DNA of 64,000 bases, taken from NCBI RefSeq assembly GCF_000003815.2, contig NC_049980.1:18668003-18732002 (forward strand), written 5' to 3'. Source of the DNA: Branchiostoma floridae (Eukaryota > Chordata > Leptocardii > Amphioxiformes > Branchiostomatidae). This document shows, piece by piece, positions 1-13,200 of this stretch. Below the pieces are notes generated by a model, which was given only the letters and a program-made list of their open reading frames with translations, was not told where the DNA came from and ran no database searches. Within the stretch, counting starts at the first letter, position 1, and each line of letters starts with the position of its first letter. Both the position numbers and the translations under genes were made by a program.

Positions 1-3000
1 TGGCAAACACCTAGCATTTCCCTCGATAGTATATTGACCAGACATGGATTACGGGTCAATCTAGGCGTGAGGAAGGGCGCGGCACCACTAATACCCTGAC
101 AAACATAGATCAAACTTCTGCATTTTCATCTGGTGCCCAGTAGTCCTAGAAGGATGTACACACTTTGAAACTGATTGCTATCACCAATACATTATTTCAT
201 ATATCTACAGTTACAGACATGTTAAGCAACGGGCACCTTTGAAAAACCATCCATAACACTCAGTAGTACTACCCGAACAGGTAAAAAGGCGAGGCATTCT
301 ATCGCATGAGCAACAGACTTGCCTGTCCAGGGCCAATGCAATCTCTTTTCTTTTTACTCCAAGAGAGGTCTAGATTCTGGCCGAGATTTCTGATTGTTTT
401 CAGTGCCTTCACAGACTTCACAGACCTGTCACTTCCTCGGCTCCAACGCCGACATGCCACCGAGGACATTTTGCTTCATCCCCTTAAAGAAGACCCAAGA
501 ACTAAATCTTCATCAGGGACGTTAAAGATAAAAAAAACATATCGGGGGTACGTTGGGTCAAGAGCCGAGGAGGGGAACTGTGTAGGCCCTAAAAACAGTC
601 TGGATGCCAGGCTACTGACAGCTGTCCCACCCAAGTAAATGCCGCTACTGTCACGACTGTGCCAGTCCGATGCACCTGACTGTATGATAAACCGTGCGTG
701 CACTATACTGAAGGGAAAACGTGACGGGCGTACAAGTTCGACATTTACGAGTTAACTTTTAAGAGGGAGCTCATCAAGAAACCCCCGACCTCTTTATCAT
801 AGCTCTTTCTGTCGGCAATAACGAAGCCTTTATCGATCATTAGCAGACACCACTTATCTTAATCATTGCCGTAGGCGGGGCGCGGACTGGAGGCGCCGTG
901 GTATTGACCACGCCGTTTATTTTACATGTGGTCATTGCTGTCTGTAGACCTTGAATCGGGGCTGGTATACCTTAAAGCTTGGCGGGTGTTCTAGATGTAT
1001 ATACATCAACTTGGCCCCGAAAATGGAATTCAAATGGGACCGTCTCGGCTAACTAACGATGTCTGGCCATGCACACATGACCCGGCATATAAAGATGTCT
1101 GAAATCCCCTCCCCACACAGTACAGCTTATCAGAACGGACAAGTCGGTGAGATCAAGTTGGAATGTATTACAGGGAACCACCCGGTCGGTCTGTGAGAGG
1201 AAATTGTCAAGAGGTACAGGAAACTAGTACTGATATGTGCGATAATGTTTGAACGCCGATACCGGAATATGATACATTGTGATGAACACACAATACGAGG
1301 GAAATTCAAGGCATACCTTACTGAGTACTGGAGTGCATGAAAAAAAACCTTGAAAATGAACGCAAGCACAACGTTTCTATCTTTTGGTAATCCTTGCGAC
1401 GTCATTCTTAAGACCTCTCTGGTAGCTCTCAATGTTGAGCTTAAGGAAAATGATAATGACTCGGAAGTGTAACCTTCATCAACTACCACCCCAAGGAGCG
1501 GCTACTTCATAAATACGGGGATAACTACAAGGCAGCTTAAAAGTTCGCCTGTGTTAGAAGAATTAATAACCATCAAGAAGACTCTTTGCGAAGGGCATCT
1601 GCATTGGGCATGCGAAGAATTGACCTTACCCGATTTTTGCACTGTACGATACCACTCTTTCGCAAGGGGAATGAATCAAGCACTTATAGGACATTCATTG
1701 CATAAAGTTAATGACGTATTCCATTTCTACGGCAACGTGACCAGACGGATCTTTGGTAAATGGTGTTTTATTGTACTTAAATTAACACGGTACACCAGTC
1801 CTATATGGTACTTAATATCAACACTGTACAACAGTCCTACATGCAATTTAACATTACCACAGTACAGCAGTGTATCAAGAATGGTAACATTATCACAGGA
1901 TACCGGTCATGTATGCAACTTAACATTATCACTGTAAAACAATTAACCAAGTATGAAATTTTACATTTTCACTGTACAACTGTCATGTATGCAACTTAAC
2001 ATTAACACTATACAACAGGCCTGTATGCAACTTAACATTAATACTACACAACAGTCCTGGTATGCAAATTAACATTATCACTGTACAACACTGTTGTCAA
2101 CAGTCCTCACGGTCTTCCACTTAACATTTTCACTGTACAACAGTCCTGTGTGCAACTTAACATTAATACTACAACAGTACCGGTATGCAAATCAACATTA
2201 TCACTGTAAAACACTGTTGTCCACAGTCATGTAAGGAACTTGCAATGGTAACATTTCCACAGGACAACAGTCCTGTATGGAACTCAACAATAACATAAGA
2301 CAATAGGCAGGGTCTATTCTAAACAGCAACACTTATGTAAAGATGCCCTTTTGCACCAGAAATACTATTACGAGAGATATTGGCTTTGAAGATTACAGTC
2401 TACGAAGAGAGTACTATTTCCCACCTGTTAACCACAGAAGACACGATGTCCGCACTAACCTCTTTAAAAACACATGAAACACGACAGAGATGTACCTACA
2501 ATAGTTGAAAATAGTTATTCCACGAAAACATCACTGACCAAAAGTACGGACTGGCAGTGAAGGATCAGAGAAAGAAAATTATTCCTTACGAACATAAACG
2601 GCGACAGACTTCCTGACTCCACGGTATAAAATACAATACTTTGGTGGACATGTCTACGTACGTTTATGCATCATGCATGATTTGCCGGACCATTGCTTCC
2701 CCAAACTGATGAGCGACGCAATAGAAAGGCGCCTAACGTCTTAACAAGCAACAGCATTGCGGTCCGATTAATCATTGGCATTGTGTCATTAGTGAGCTAC
2801 ACTGTCAGTATGTGTACGCGGATGGCTCGAAAAGATATTTCCTTTGAAAATACTCCTAAACCATCATTCAGTGCTCTGGATTGAAGGATCGTAATCGTCG
2901 TAAGGCCATCCTGTGCTACGAACAAGAATATTTAAACTACAATTTTCGGGACAGCGAATTGGATGTAACCAAAGTTTCGACTGACTTTGTGAGCAGTGGA

Positions 3001-3123
3001 TCAAATGATAGTTTGTTGCATCCTCCGTGTCTAACCCTCTGCGAATCTTTCAGCGAAAACGTAAGTTATCGATTTATTCTATTACAATTGAATATCACAA
3101 TAGCCTCTGCATTTGCCTTTCAG
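1..3123. other. Upstream non-coding region; first FST exon not found
   Basis: No recognisable gene, RNA or complete mobile element is visible apart from the minisatellite at about 1768-2300. Open frames here are short and mostly lack an ATG. The follistatin signal-peptide exon should lie upstream of 3124 and end with a single G of a split codon, but I found no convincing ATG plus hydrophobic leader plus GT donor. A strong donor-like GTAAGT at 3060-3065 would leave only a ~60-bp intron and no sensible leader. The exon may lie further upstream, outside the window. Confidence 0.5.
1768..2300. repeat. Degenerate minisatellite, ~42-bp unit with ~126-bp higher-order period
   Basis: A unit of about 42 bp built around AACATTATCACTGTACAACA followed by GTCCTGTATGCAACTT recurs about a dozen times with point changes and small indels. 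A longer motif (AACATTAATACTACA through ACACTGTTGTC) appears near 2033 and again near 2159, giving a three-unit higher-order repeat. Because 42 is divisible by three, short repetitive open frames appear across it; they are not evidence of coding. Confidence 0.85.
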
Positions 3124-6100
3124 CTGGACACTGCTGGACGACAATGTCAAAGAACGGGAAGTGCCAAGGCCTGATCAAGGCGTTCGTGTCTAAGGAAGAG
3201 TGCTGCAGATCTGGAGGAGTCAGCATTGCCTACACGGAGGACGACGTCGACCTGGGAACGCTCTTCAAATGGCGAGCGTTCGGTGATGGCGCGCCCGGCT
3301 GCGAGCCTTGCCGAGGTGAGTTTGAAGAGGGTAAGTGCATCTACACAGGTTGGTGCTTACACTTTAGATTCTCTGTGTGGTGAATTCCATACAAGATAAG
3401 CACAAAACGTAAGTGTAGGTGGTCTGCATGGTGGTCTTCGCATTCGAGGATCCCGATGTCAGCAGTTCTAGCTCATGAGTCACATGATTCCTTTTAGATT
3501 TTCCTTTCAGATTTCTGGTAGCTTCCGGGATTCTGACATTCTCCAGCCAAAAATTAGCACCCATTGAAAAACCTAGTACCAATCAGAAAATTGATATACA
3601 ATCAGGAAGTAGTACATGGAAAGGAAAACGGGCCTGGTAATAAAGCGTGCTATGCAAACTAACGTGAAGTATACTAAACGTTCCTGACGTTTTCATTCTC
3701 CATCAAACAGAGTCATGTGATGACGTTCAGTGCGGACCAGACAAGCGCTGTAAGATGAACAGAAGAAACAAGCCCCGGTGTGTGTGCTCCCCTGACTGTT
3801 CGGACCCACCCACACGGGGAGCTGTTTGCGGCACGGACCGCAAGACGTACAAAACATACTGCAGCCTCCTGAGAGCCAAGTGCAGACTGTCTCAACCGAA
3901 CCTACAAGTCTCCTACCACGGCATTTGCAAAAGTAAGCTACAAAGACCTTACATTTATAGCTGTGACATGATTGACAGTTTATTACGGACACATTTTATA
4001 ATACAGAGATTTTCACCAGTCATCTGATCATGACAACTGAGGACCAAATAGCCTTGACCACGTAACGTGAGCAGCGGGTCAACGGTGTTTGGTAATAGGT
4101 AGATTTGGTAGAGCCACCAATCGGGTTCAGTCAAGGCTGGCCGCCGGGTCCGGAAGCAGTTAAAACATTTCTTACCATAACGTTGTATACCAACATGGAT
4201 AGGTTTTCATGCCAGTAGTTAGATTATACTCGAGAAAATATTATTACCTACTGTCCGCAAATTATATACATATCTTAATGCCTGAGACCTAACCAACATT
4301 TTACCTAATATTTTCTAGCCTCATGCGGCGACGTGACGTGTCCACCGGGGAACCGTTGTATTATGGACCAGAACGAAACGCCCCACTGTGTATCCTGTGA
4401 GTTCCACTGCCTTGCAACTCCGTCACTCGCGGAGGCTGTGTGTGGAGTTGACGGCGTAACGTACCCGAGTGAGTGCCACCTTCGAGAAGCAACCTGCCTA
4501 GCCGGCCACACCATAGGCGTTGCCTACAAGGGGCTATGCAGAGGTGAGTTTCCGTATAACCTATGAGAATGTTCATATTCATAACAAGCGCAACATCCGT
4601 TGGTCACTCAAGCTGTAAGCGGATATATTGCAACCCCTAAAACGGGTAGTAGTAAAGCTGTGTCAAATCGCCCCCAGCATCTGTACATTCCTTGTACGCT
4701 GCCTGTTAAGTAAAACACTTGATTCAACCAGACATGTCAAGCATGCCACCGCGCAGCTTATAGGGTTTGCGGTTTTCCTGACATGGTACGTTTCACTTGA
4801 TCAAGACAAGTTATGAATAGGACCACCAACACAAGCTGAAGATGTCCATACATCCCCACCAAGGGGCAGACAGACAGCCGAGACGCTAAACAGGCGTACA
4901 TATGTACATGCCTGTCATTGGCATCTAAATAAAGAACATGACCTGGGTCACCGTGCTTGTTTACGGGGAATCAACCCGATCGAAATGATCATGGCGGCGT
5001 TTTTTTTCCTTCGGTCAGGGGAGTCGTCAAGTGGTATATATTGCATTCAGTCTGCAAAAATTCTAGGAATTGCACAGGAATTTTTCCACAGGAATGCTAG
5101 CACTCCACAGTATGCTGGGTATTCAATACCCCCCCCCCCCCCCAATCTGTTCCAGATGTATCTCTGGTATGCAATGGTGGAATGTAGGTCAGACTGGATC
5201 CTGGAGGAATTTGTCCTTTGAAACTAGTGGTAGACAGGGAAACTCTGCACAATGGATCACATTGTCTTGGTTGTTATGTTATATGGTATGAATGATACAT
5301 TTTCTTTTCTAGAGCTTGTTCAAGCCATAGGCCACAGGCAGACAGGAAATACTTCTGTAGTGCTCAGCTGTAGGTTAGGTCACTGGCAGACCATTGTACT
5401 GTACCGGGGATAGTACATTTCTGCTGGCTGTAGGTTTATGTTACAGGTGGGCTACGGTATATTGTGTCAGGGATAGTGCGACAGGGAAGTTCCAGTCTAT
5501 TTCTGATTTGAGCTGTATTGTTGTACCCTCAATCGTCGTCATGGCAATAATACATTTTTATTGCCAGTCTTGTTTTTCCTTCGGTCAAGGCTGCCATGCC
5601 ACCATATCTTTGACATTGTAGCATCCCACCCAAACTATGTGCTACGCCCCCTGACACTAAGCTTATGCCAGGATTGTGGTCTAGTGGTGCATTAGCCGAG
5701 GGTAATCCCGAACAATTTAGGTAACAGATTCTTCTCTAAATCAGGGTCGATGACCTGCGATGGGCTGGCATGCGGGAGAGGGAAACGGTGTCTCGTGGAC
5801 AAGAACAACAACCCGCGATGCGTGACATGTGGGATGGACTGCTCACGCCACAAAGCATCTCCTTCAGACCCGATCTGCGGGTCGGATGGAGTGACGTATG
5901 CCGACTGGTGTGACATGAGAGAGACGTCGTGCAGAACAGGCTTCATCATCGAGACAAAGCACATCGGGCGATGCATGGGAGGTAAGATGTATTGCTTGAT
6001 AAGACAAAGATACTCTCTAGCAATGCTTTAAGTCAAAGGAATAGGATAATGCGTATGCAGGGACATCAGCAGCAGGTTTTGCCTATAAATGAGCAATCTA

Positions 6101-6464
6101 CTTATAAGTTATCCCGGCGAACAGCATGGGTAAGGATGGATTCTATACAGACAGATGGATTAGTATAAAAAGGATAGGGTGCGGGGTTTTCAAATATCAA
6201 CGTCAATGACATAATGCGGGGTCTCCAAATACCAACATTAATGCCATAATCTGTTATCTGTGTGCTGACAAAAGATTTATTTTGCACTGGAACATGTAAT
6301 TACTTATCAAGTTGTCTACAAAGAATAATCCCATTTATGGTTATTTCCTTTCAGATAGAATGCCAATGATGACGGATACCTATCTCTTTGAGGGCTCCAT
6401 GTCGGGCGAAGCGGGAAGTTCTTCAGCTAGTTTCACCGACGGGGAAGACGAAGAAAGTCGGTGA
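3124..6464 (+). CDS. FST: Follistatin (FST), exons 2-6; 5' signal exon missing
   Basis: Secreted glycoprotein that binds and neutralises activin and related TGF-beta ligands. Exons seen: 3124-3315, 3711-3932, 4319-4543, 5745-5981 and 6355-6464, all with GT-AG borders and phase-1 introns. The first encodes the N-terminal (TB-like) domain with the CWTTMSKNGKCQ and SKEECC motifs and the FKWRAFGDGAPGCEPC end. The next three each encode one cysteine-rich follistatin/Kazal domain (VCGTDRKTY, VCGVDGVTY, ICGSDGVTY). The basic segment KRCKMNRRNKPR in domain 1 matches the heparin-binding site of vertebrate follistatin. The last exon gives a short Ser/acidic tail ending DGEDEESR and TGA, like the acidic tail of the long vertebrate isoform. 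Three FS domains plus this N-terminal domain point to FST itself rather than FSTL3 (two domains). The leader exon was not located. Confidence 0.93.
5129..5143. repeat. Poly-C run of 15
   Basis: A homopolymer of 15 cytosines lies in the FST intron between exons at 4543 and 5745. Its length is likely polymorphic or mis-sequenced. Confidence 0.9.
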
Positions 6465-8531
6465 AATGGCTTTGAATTGTAGCGTCCTTCCATTTCAAAA
6501 TTCAAGTAAAAGACATTAATATATGCACTGTGCACACCATCATTCCAGTACTCCCATGAATATTTTTTCTTGCCCTCAATGTAGTCATTCAACAGCGTTG
6601 CGGTTACTCGCAGTTGACGACAGCGTTATCTTTATTTTGTTACTGTGTGCATGGTAAATGTAGGGCCAGTTTTCTCTATTATTTTTTAAATATTGAAATG
6701 CAAAGGAAAATATTGTTACAAGTACTGTATTGTATATTTCTACTATTTATGTGTAATGTGAGTGTATGCTCAGGTATTGTGAATTTGCACAATCTTCCTT
6801 ATAAAGACAAGTAAGTTTCTTGTCATATGAGTGGTGTAAGTATTAAAGAGATGATTCTGTAAAAATGTGAACTATGTGCGGATGTCCGTGTATATTTTCT
6901 TATTTCTTTGAAACAGTATATTTCGAATACTCTGTTTTTTTGTGGCTGATGCATGTGTTGATGTATGTATATGTTGGCCTCCAAGACGGAGACCTCTTGT
7001 CTGTCATGAGCGACAGAGTCGTCTGGAGGAACTTTATAGTGTCACCTGATATGGGGATGAACTGAACTGACTGTATGTGCTTAAGTAGGAGACCACATTA
7101 ACGCCTCCAGTCAATATGCTAACTGATGGAAAAACATGCAAATGTAACGCAGTGATACAAAGTGAACACGTGAATATATATCACCGCCTTCGTGAAAACA
7201 ATACAACATTACATCTGTGAACATCGGTAAACAGTATATTACAGCAATTCCATGGAGGTTAATTATAAGATCGAACAGGCTATGCATTAAAGACTATATA
7301 TGGCCTCCTTCGGTCAATATTGACCATGGTAAAATTACAGACTAAGTAATATATAAACATGGATTACAGCTATAGGACTTGTAGTAGCTTGGATGTGCAT
7401 TTGAAAGAACGTTGTGATAATCAAAGTACCTACGTACATCTACCGAGTTATTTCAACGTCAACATGTACCACGCACATCACGTAGCGTATGTGGTCGTAT
7501 TAAAAAGAATTGTTGCAGAAACTATTGGTCTTGTCTTGTTTTACTTGGATCAGTGAAGGCATCGATTATCTTTTTTTAAAATATAGAATATGAAATGATG
7601 TCAAAAATATTATCCAGAATATTCTGCTAGGCTGGTCTATAGATGCTTTATTCCGGGTTAACTGTAGTGGAAATAAAATCAACCGGCACAAGACAACAGT
7701 GCCGTGGTCGTGCGTAGGTAAACAAGGTTGAAAAGACGTTGGGAATGGAAGCAAATAATTTGACAAGCCTGATGTTCACGGCCAAACAAACCTTGTATAT
7801 CTAGTACTATCTATGTACACAATCAGATCTAAGCTGAACACACATATGTTGCCTTGGTTAGTCTTTGAAGAGGTCTATCTCTTACGTAGGTGTACAAGAT
7901 TCGACGTTTTATTTAGTATTGTAGATGACCTACCTTGGCCCCAAGTGAGGGCATTTCGTTAATTTCTACCACACTGAATACGCTGGCTAATAGGGAGAAT
8001 AATTTGCCAGGGGAATTTTGCTTTCAGACTAGTTCGCCGGAGGAACAACATTAACATTAGTGTTCACTAACTTAACTCCCTAGACAATTAAACTATTTTT
8101 TTCCGAATTCTGCTTTCCCTGTTCCCCGTAGGACGGCCTGGCGGAGGGTAACATTTAGTAGTAGTCGTCCTCATTTCGCTAGTTCCAATGACATGATGGA
8201 CTACATTTTATAACCCTGGACAGTAACAGTAACTATGAAAGATTCATTTGTCTTGACGTTATGCAGAAGTAGCCTCCGTTGCAGACTTCGAACGCGGTCG
8301 GCTTTATTTTGGGGTGGTTCGCGAATTTCAAGGTTGGTAATTCTTTATATGCCGGGAAAGGGAGTTTGCAGAAGAAAGGAGTTTGCCGTGGAAAGGAGAA
8401 GAGAGTCAGGTTTGGTTTCATTAACTTTGCTGAATAAAAGGCCATGCCGCGTACCTGTCGTCTGAATTGGATTTGTGGATAAATGAGTACTAGTAGCCTA
8501 GGGTGCTGTACCGGTCTTGTTTGTTGTTATT
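6465..8531. other. FST 3' flank, no further gene seen
   Basis: Beyond the TGA at 6462-6464 the sequence is AT-rich. A possible ATTAAA polyadenylation signal lies near 6841. A short LINE-like tail is noted separately near 6960-7065. Nothing else in the interval resembles a gene; the longest frames (about 60-70 codons) have no family resemblance. Confidence 0.5.
6960..7065 (+). mobile_element. Possible 3'-terminal remnant of a non-LTR retrotransposon
   Basis: One frame reads LQDGDLLSVMSDRVVWRNFI and then SPDMGMN plus a stop. The pattern D-R-x-x-W-R near a C-terminus is typical of the last residues of several non-LTR reverse-transcriptase ORFs. Only about 100 bp is recognisable and no RT core is present, so this is a truncated fragment at best. 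The clade cannot be named. Confidence 0.4.
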
Positions 8532-8580
8532 TTACCTCCATGAAATGTAATGGAATGGAGGTTATATTTTACCCCGCGTT

Positions 8581-8611
<31 letters not shown>

Positions 8612-9560
8612 GTAAACAAAATAACTCAAGAACGGCTGGGTGGATTGGTTTCATACTTGGTGTGTTGGTAGTGTGTGATAAAAGCTGGAAATGATTAGAT
8701 TTTGGGCCCCCTAGCGGCTCCCCTTGGTACAGCAGCGCAACTTCCGGTTTTGCTATCTTGGTGTTCTGAACAAGCTATGGCCACAATATTTGAGTATTAG
8801 ATAGCTCTTGTGCTCAGGAAGAAATGACATAAGTTTGGGCCCCCTAGCGTCTACTTTTGGGACAGCAGGGGCATTTTTGTCAAAAACTTCTGAAGACGAT
8901 AACTCAAGAAGGGAACAACGAATTTTCATGATTTTTGGTATGTAGGTGCCTTCGACAATGTTGTACAAGATAAGATACTAATTATGCAAAATTGGAGTAC
9001 ATTTGCATAATTAATGAGAATATTATATCATAGCAGTTTTTTTCAATGTATCTCTTGTTCCAGACATGCTATGGTCTTGACATTTAGGTGGTAGATAGCT
9101 TTTAGTGCCATGACCAAGTGGAGAAAGTTTCAGCCCTCTAACATTTAATTGTGGAACTGCAGGGGCGTTTTTGTCAAGACACTCCAAAGCGGATAACTGC
9201 AGAAAGGATAGACAGATTGGCATCATATTAAGCATGCGGGTACCTTAGACAAAGATGTTCATAATGATATACATGTTATGCAAATGAGGACTTAATTTGC
9301 ATAATTAATGAGGAAATTGTATAATTCCATTGTTTTCAATAACTGGACTTCAATAAATGTAACACATGTTAATTATGATAGATGGAGTATAAGCAGATAC
9401 CAAATATGGTAATGAGGAGCTTATTTGCATAATTTATGTAAAAATTGCAAAACCGCTTTATGATTAATAAGGGGAATTTTATAATTGTGACATGTGTACG
9501 TTAGTCAATGATGAACAACACCATGCATAAATTATGTCTATGTGTTAGTCAATTTCATTA
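8532..9560 (+). mobile_element. Helentron-like non-autonomous element, copy A (3' end lost)
   Basis: Begins with a stem-loop (ACCTCCATGAAATG followed by ATGGAGGT), then a TG-rich stretch and about 1 kb that is homologous along its length to the reverse complement of 39287-40215. Shared landmarks are ATAACTCAAGAA, GGGCCCCCTAGCG, GCAGGGGC(A/G)TTTTTGTC and TTTGCATAATTAATGAG. The CTAG-ended terminus seen in copies B and C is not found here; similarity fades near 9560. Assignment to the Helentron/Helitron group rests on subterminal inverted repeats plus the CTAG|T end in the other copies. Confidence 0.6.
8580..8613. repeat. (TG)n microsatellite
   Basis: About 34 bp of TG dinucleotides with one TTT interruption, inside the start of the Helentron-like copy A. 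Confidence 0.9.
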
Positions 9561-10263
9561 TTGTATGTTGAGATCTTTCATGCTGCAAGAATTTACTTTC
9601 GCCCCTTGCACAAGGAGACATTGAACTCAAAACACATGTTCTGACAAAAGTTAGGCCCGGGATGGCCTCCCATGGGTGATTCTAGCACAAAACCACCCGG
9701 TGTAGCCCAGTTGGGGACGATGTCAATCTGAACCGTGATTCTATGCAGATAAGCCCAAGTACATCCGTATACATTCGTCCAGCGTTGATGATTTTTGCGA
9801 TGACTCTTCAAAGCACTAGTATCTAACGTTACCCGACTCCAAGAAAGAACTGACCAATGTGTCGGCTTTTCATCCACAGTTTTAGGTATAAATTCCCTGT
9901 CGGCCACTTCCTTCTTTATGTTCTGTAATGGTTGATAGTTTGGAAAAGAAGTCATCAGACCTTGAATCAAAAGTTATTCCCGCCATGAATGAAGACTGAC
10001 GTTGGTGCCATTTTTGGCGGACCAAAATCAGACGACATTTTGGCAACTGGGGGTCACTGAGCTCTGAATTTTCCCCCTCCGCTATTAGGAAGTCCCAGAT
10101 AGCTTCCAATCAGGGAGAACACTGCCTTAGATACTTCGCGACTTGCTAATTGAGCGAGTTATTCGTATTATACGTTTATATACACCAGAAACTATCAATA
10201 AGAATTCTGTTTACTCACCAGTGAACTCTCGAAAGTACCCACAATCCTTAGTGAGACATGATG
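9561..10263. other. Intergenic DNA upstream of NDUFS4
   Basis: No gene assigned. On the minus strand, 9593-9970 and 9882-10109 are open for 125 and 75 codons in different frames, but I recognise no family and see no splice structure. They may be chance frames or a decayed element. The NDUFS4 promoter is expected at the right-hand end. Confidence 0.4.
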
Positions 10264-10271
10264 TGACGTCA
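10264..10271. promoter_or_regulatory. Perfect CRE palindrome TGACGTCA upstream of NDUFS4
   Basis: TGACGTCA, the full palindromic CREB/ATF site, ends 13 nt before the NDUFS4 ATG at 10285. Its position so close to the start means it would lie in the proximal promoter or at the transcription start if the 5' UTR is very short. Binding is inferred from sequence only. Confidence 0.6.
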
Positions 10272-10280
10272 CAGAATTAG

Positions 10281-10292
10281 CAAGATGGCCTC
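10281..10292 (+). promoter_or_regulatory. TISU-like start context of NDUFS4 (CAAGATGGC)
   Basis: The start codon sits in GCAAGATGGCCTCC. The core CAAGATGGC matches the SAASATGGC part of the TISU element (a combined YY1 site and initiator for mRNAs with very short leaders); the last bases differ from the GGC consensus. TISU is known to be frequent in genes for mitochondrial proteins. Confidence 0.5.
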
Positions 10293-13200
10293 CTTGCTGA
10301 GAAACGGAATACTAAGGACAGCGGGAATCGCCTTCGTACGGCCGCACAGGTGCGATGTCAGCATTTAAACACATTTCTATGTCATGTGCACTTACTTTTG
10401 CAAAGTTTCTGAGAAAAATTAGATTCATAGGTTGCTGGGAATGTAGCAAAATTCGCGACGAAGTGGTTGACCTAGGTCGAATAGTGGGGAGGGGGGCGTC
10501 TCCAAACGAATACTAAGTATTAGTTTCCAAATTTTCTACTTAGCTATGTAGGTAGCTACACTATATTAAAGCGAAATAGTTTCATTTTGTATCTGTTAAT
10601 TGAATATTTTCAACAAGTCTTGTTGTGACCTGTACTTGTACTGTAAAATGTGCAACAAAGGTCTTCAATCAAATTATCTGTATCGAGCTTCAATTTTTGT
10701 GTGGCAGTTGAGCAAATCACTCTGAGACACAGATGCAACACATGTACACAAGCAGATTATTGGTCGTGGGAGTTACTACCTTTTTTCGACCCGCCGCCAG
10801 TCATGTTTGTAATAATCTTAATGGAAATTAGCCAATCTGCATGTACGTATGTACTTCGAAATTAACACTCTGTTTGCATATCTTTTGCAACAAAATTTAT
10901 CAGAGCTGCTGCCTGTACAAGGAATCTATCCCAAGAGACCAGTCCATCTGCACATGCCAATGAAGAAACTCAGATCACCCCCTTTGAGGAAAAAGTGGTA
11001 TGTCCCATGTTGTGATTTGCATTAACACATTTGTAGCATAATAATCATATGACATGTATATAGAGTTTACAAAAGTTCTGATTGGGCTCATGCTTGATAT
11101 CCTTTCAACTAACGCCAGACACACTGGTAGTGGTACTCTTTACAGATCTGATTGCATGCTTGGAGACACATGTACAGTGTGCATGAGGCCCACAACATCT
11201 TTACCATGAGAACACATGTACTGCATGCACATCGCATCTGGTCCAGTGTACATTGTTGTGACCTTTTTTTCTTATTGGACCGGTCTGGAAAAACGGACCT
11301 AAAAAAATTCAATGGACCTGACATAGGACCGATTAGAAAATGAACAGATTATACTGGCAGTATGGTGGTTGCAAGCCTGGAGTCTAGCCTTGTTCACTTT
11401 GGTCTGCTCCCGAAGGTTGCAGGGTAGCGGACCGAAGCGAACAAGGCTGGACTCCAGGCTACTATGACGGCAGGTGTTCACGTGTTTTGAGATTTATTGA
11501 TCCTAGAAAATAGCAAGAGCAACATAGAGGACAGTTGGTAGTCATTTTTTATCAAGTTTTTACAGTGAAATAGCATTGTTCCATACATCTTTAATGAATT
11601 GTGCCATTGGAGATTGTGAAAACCTTATTACATGGATTTTTATCACATGGATCTGTGACATTTTTNNNNNNNNNNNNNNNNNNNNNNNNNNNNNNNNNNN
11701 NNNNNNNNNNNNNNNNNNNNNNNNNNNNNNNNNNNNNNNNNNNNNNNNNNNNNNNNNNNNNNNNNGTTAGAGCTGTGCACCCAATTATTTGCTGTGGGTG
11801 CACAGGGTTTACCCAAATATTTTCTTAGGTTTATGTATGTAAAGATATCAAAGCATACTAGTATACATCATATTCTTGACATCGAAGTGAAAGATGATAA
11901 AAAATCTGTCATGGTACTCGTTTAAGAATTTGATAAGCTTGTAGCTAAGTTTTGCTATTAGGTCATTAATTAAATTTAAGTGGTGCACCCAAACATTTTT
12001 TGGTGCACCCAATTTTTTAAGCTGGGTGCACCAGTGCACCTAGAGTCGATTCCATATTACCGAGAGGGTGTTTCTTGCCTTTTGTCCTAACATTTTGGAA
12101 ATCTTTGTAACAATCTAACTGTGATAAGTAACTGTTTAGAACTATTTACAACATCTATGTGACGTTCTAAATGTTTCTATAGTATTCAAACATGTTAGAA
12201 ACATTTCTAACATCAAATACATTATTTCTGTTAGTTTCTAAACTGTTCCAACATAGATGCATCATTTGTGATCACATGTTCGAACATGGAAACAATATGA
12301 TGAAACTGGGTCAGTGGGCTAGGAAGAGGGCAATTCACACATCCCTGCCAAGTGCAGGAAATTATGTCTGTCTGCCACCTTCTCACAAAAGACTCACCAG
12401 TTTATACTAAAGAAAATCTCAAAAAATACAAGATCCAAACAAAGGACTAAGCTTAGCAGCTTTGTTTATGGGGTCAATAAAAGTTTTTATGGAGGGAAAA
12501 AATGACACAAAATGTTGGAACATGTTGGAACAATAACAAAAACACATAGATGTTTGAAAATTGTTCTAAATAAAGAGATAATGATATCATTACTTTCCCA
12601 AATGTTCCAACAAATATAAAAAGGTTCAAACATGTTTAAACTTTCATTTTGAAATGTTTGAACAATTTCGAACTTTAGTGACTGAAATGTTCTTTTACTC
12701 AAAACAGTTCAAACTTATTACAAATATCATTTCAAAACCATCTCGGTGACTTGGAATTGACTCTAATCCCAAAATGAATTTCGAGCCCTGTTATGTATGT
12801 ATTTCTTTGCCATCGCAATGTGATATGAAATATATCCTCAGCTTGCTAAATATCATCCTTTCTTCTAATTTCTCTTCTTTGATGAACAATATGTAAATAT
12901 ACTTTCTCTTTAGGAGCTGGCCCCCTTGTCTGGTGTACCTGAAGAGCAGTTGTCCACACGGAAGGCCAGGATCTATGTCCCTGCACGCAACGCCATGCAG
13001 TCTGGCTCAGCAGGCACCCGCCAGTGGAAGATAGAATTCGATACAAGGGAGAGATGGGAGAATCCACTGATGGGATGGGGGTCCTCGTAAGTCTTAACAA
13101 AAAAACATACCATGTCCAGAAATATAATATATCATGCTAGCAGGCATAGTCCAGTGATGAGTGTCCAGATAGAGGTCGAAAGAGTCATACCATGTCCAGA

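Noticed and set aside
1551-1999. Repetitive open frames with MQLNI..VQQ repeats
   Set aside because: They arise from the 42-bp minisatellite, whose unit length is divisible by three.
9023-9235. Related peptides at 9023-9235 (-), 8753-8968 (-) and 39448-39747 (+) that look like a protein family (FLQLS..ECLDKN.PAVP)
   Set aside because: They are the same strand of Helentron-like repeat copies A and B; the similarity is at DNA level, the frames are short and most lack a proper start.
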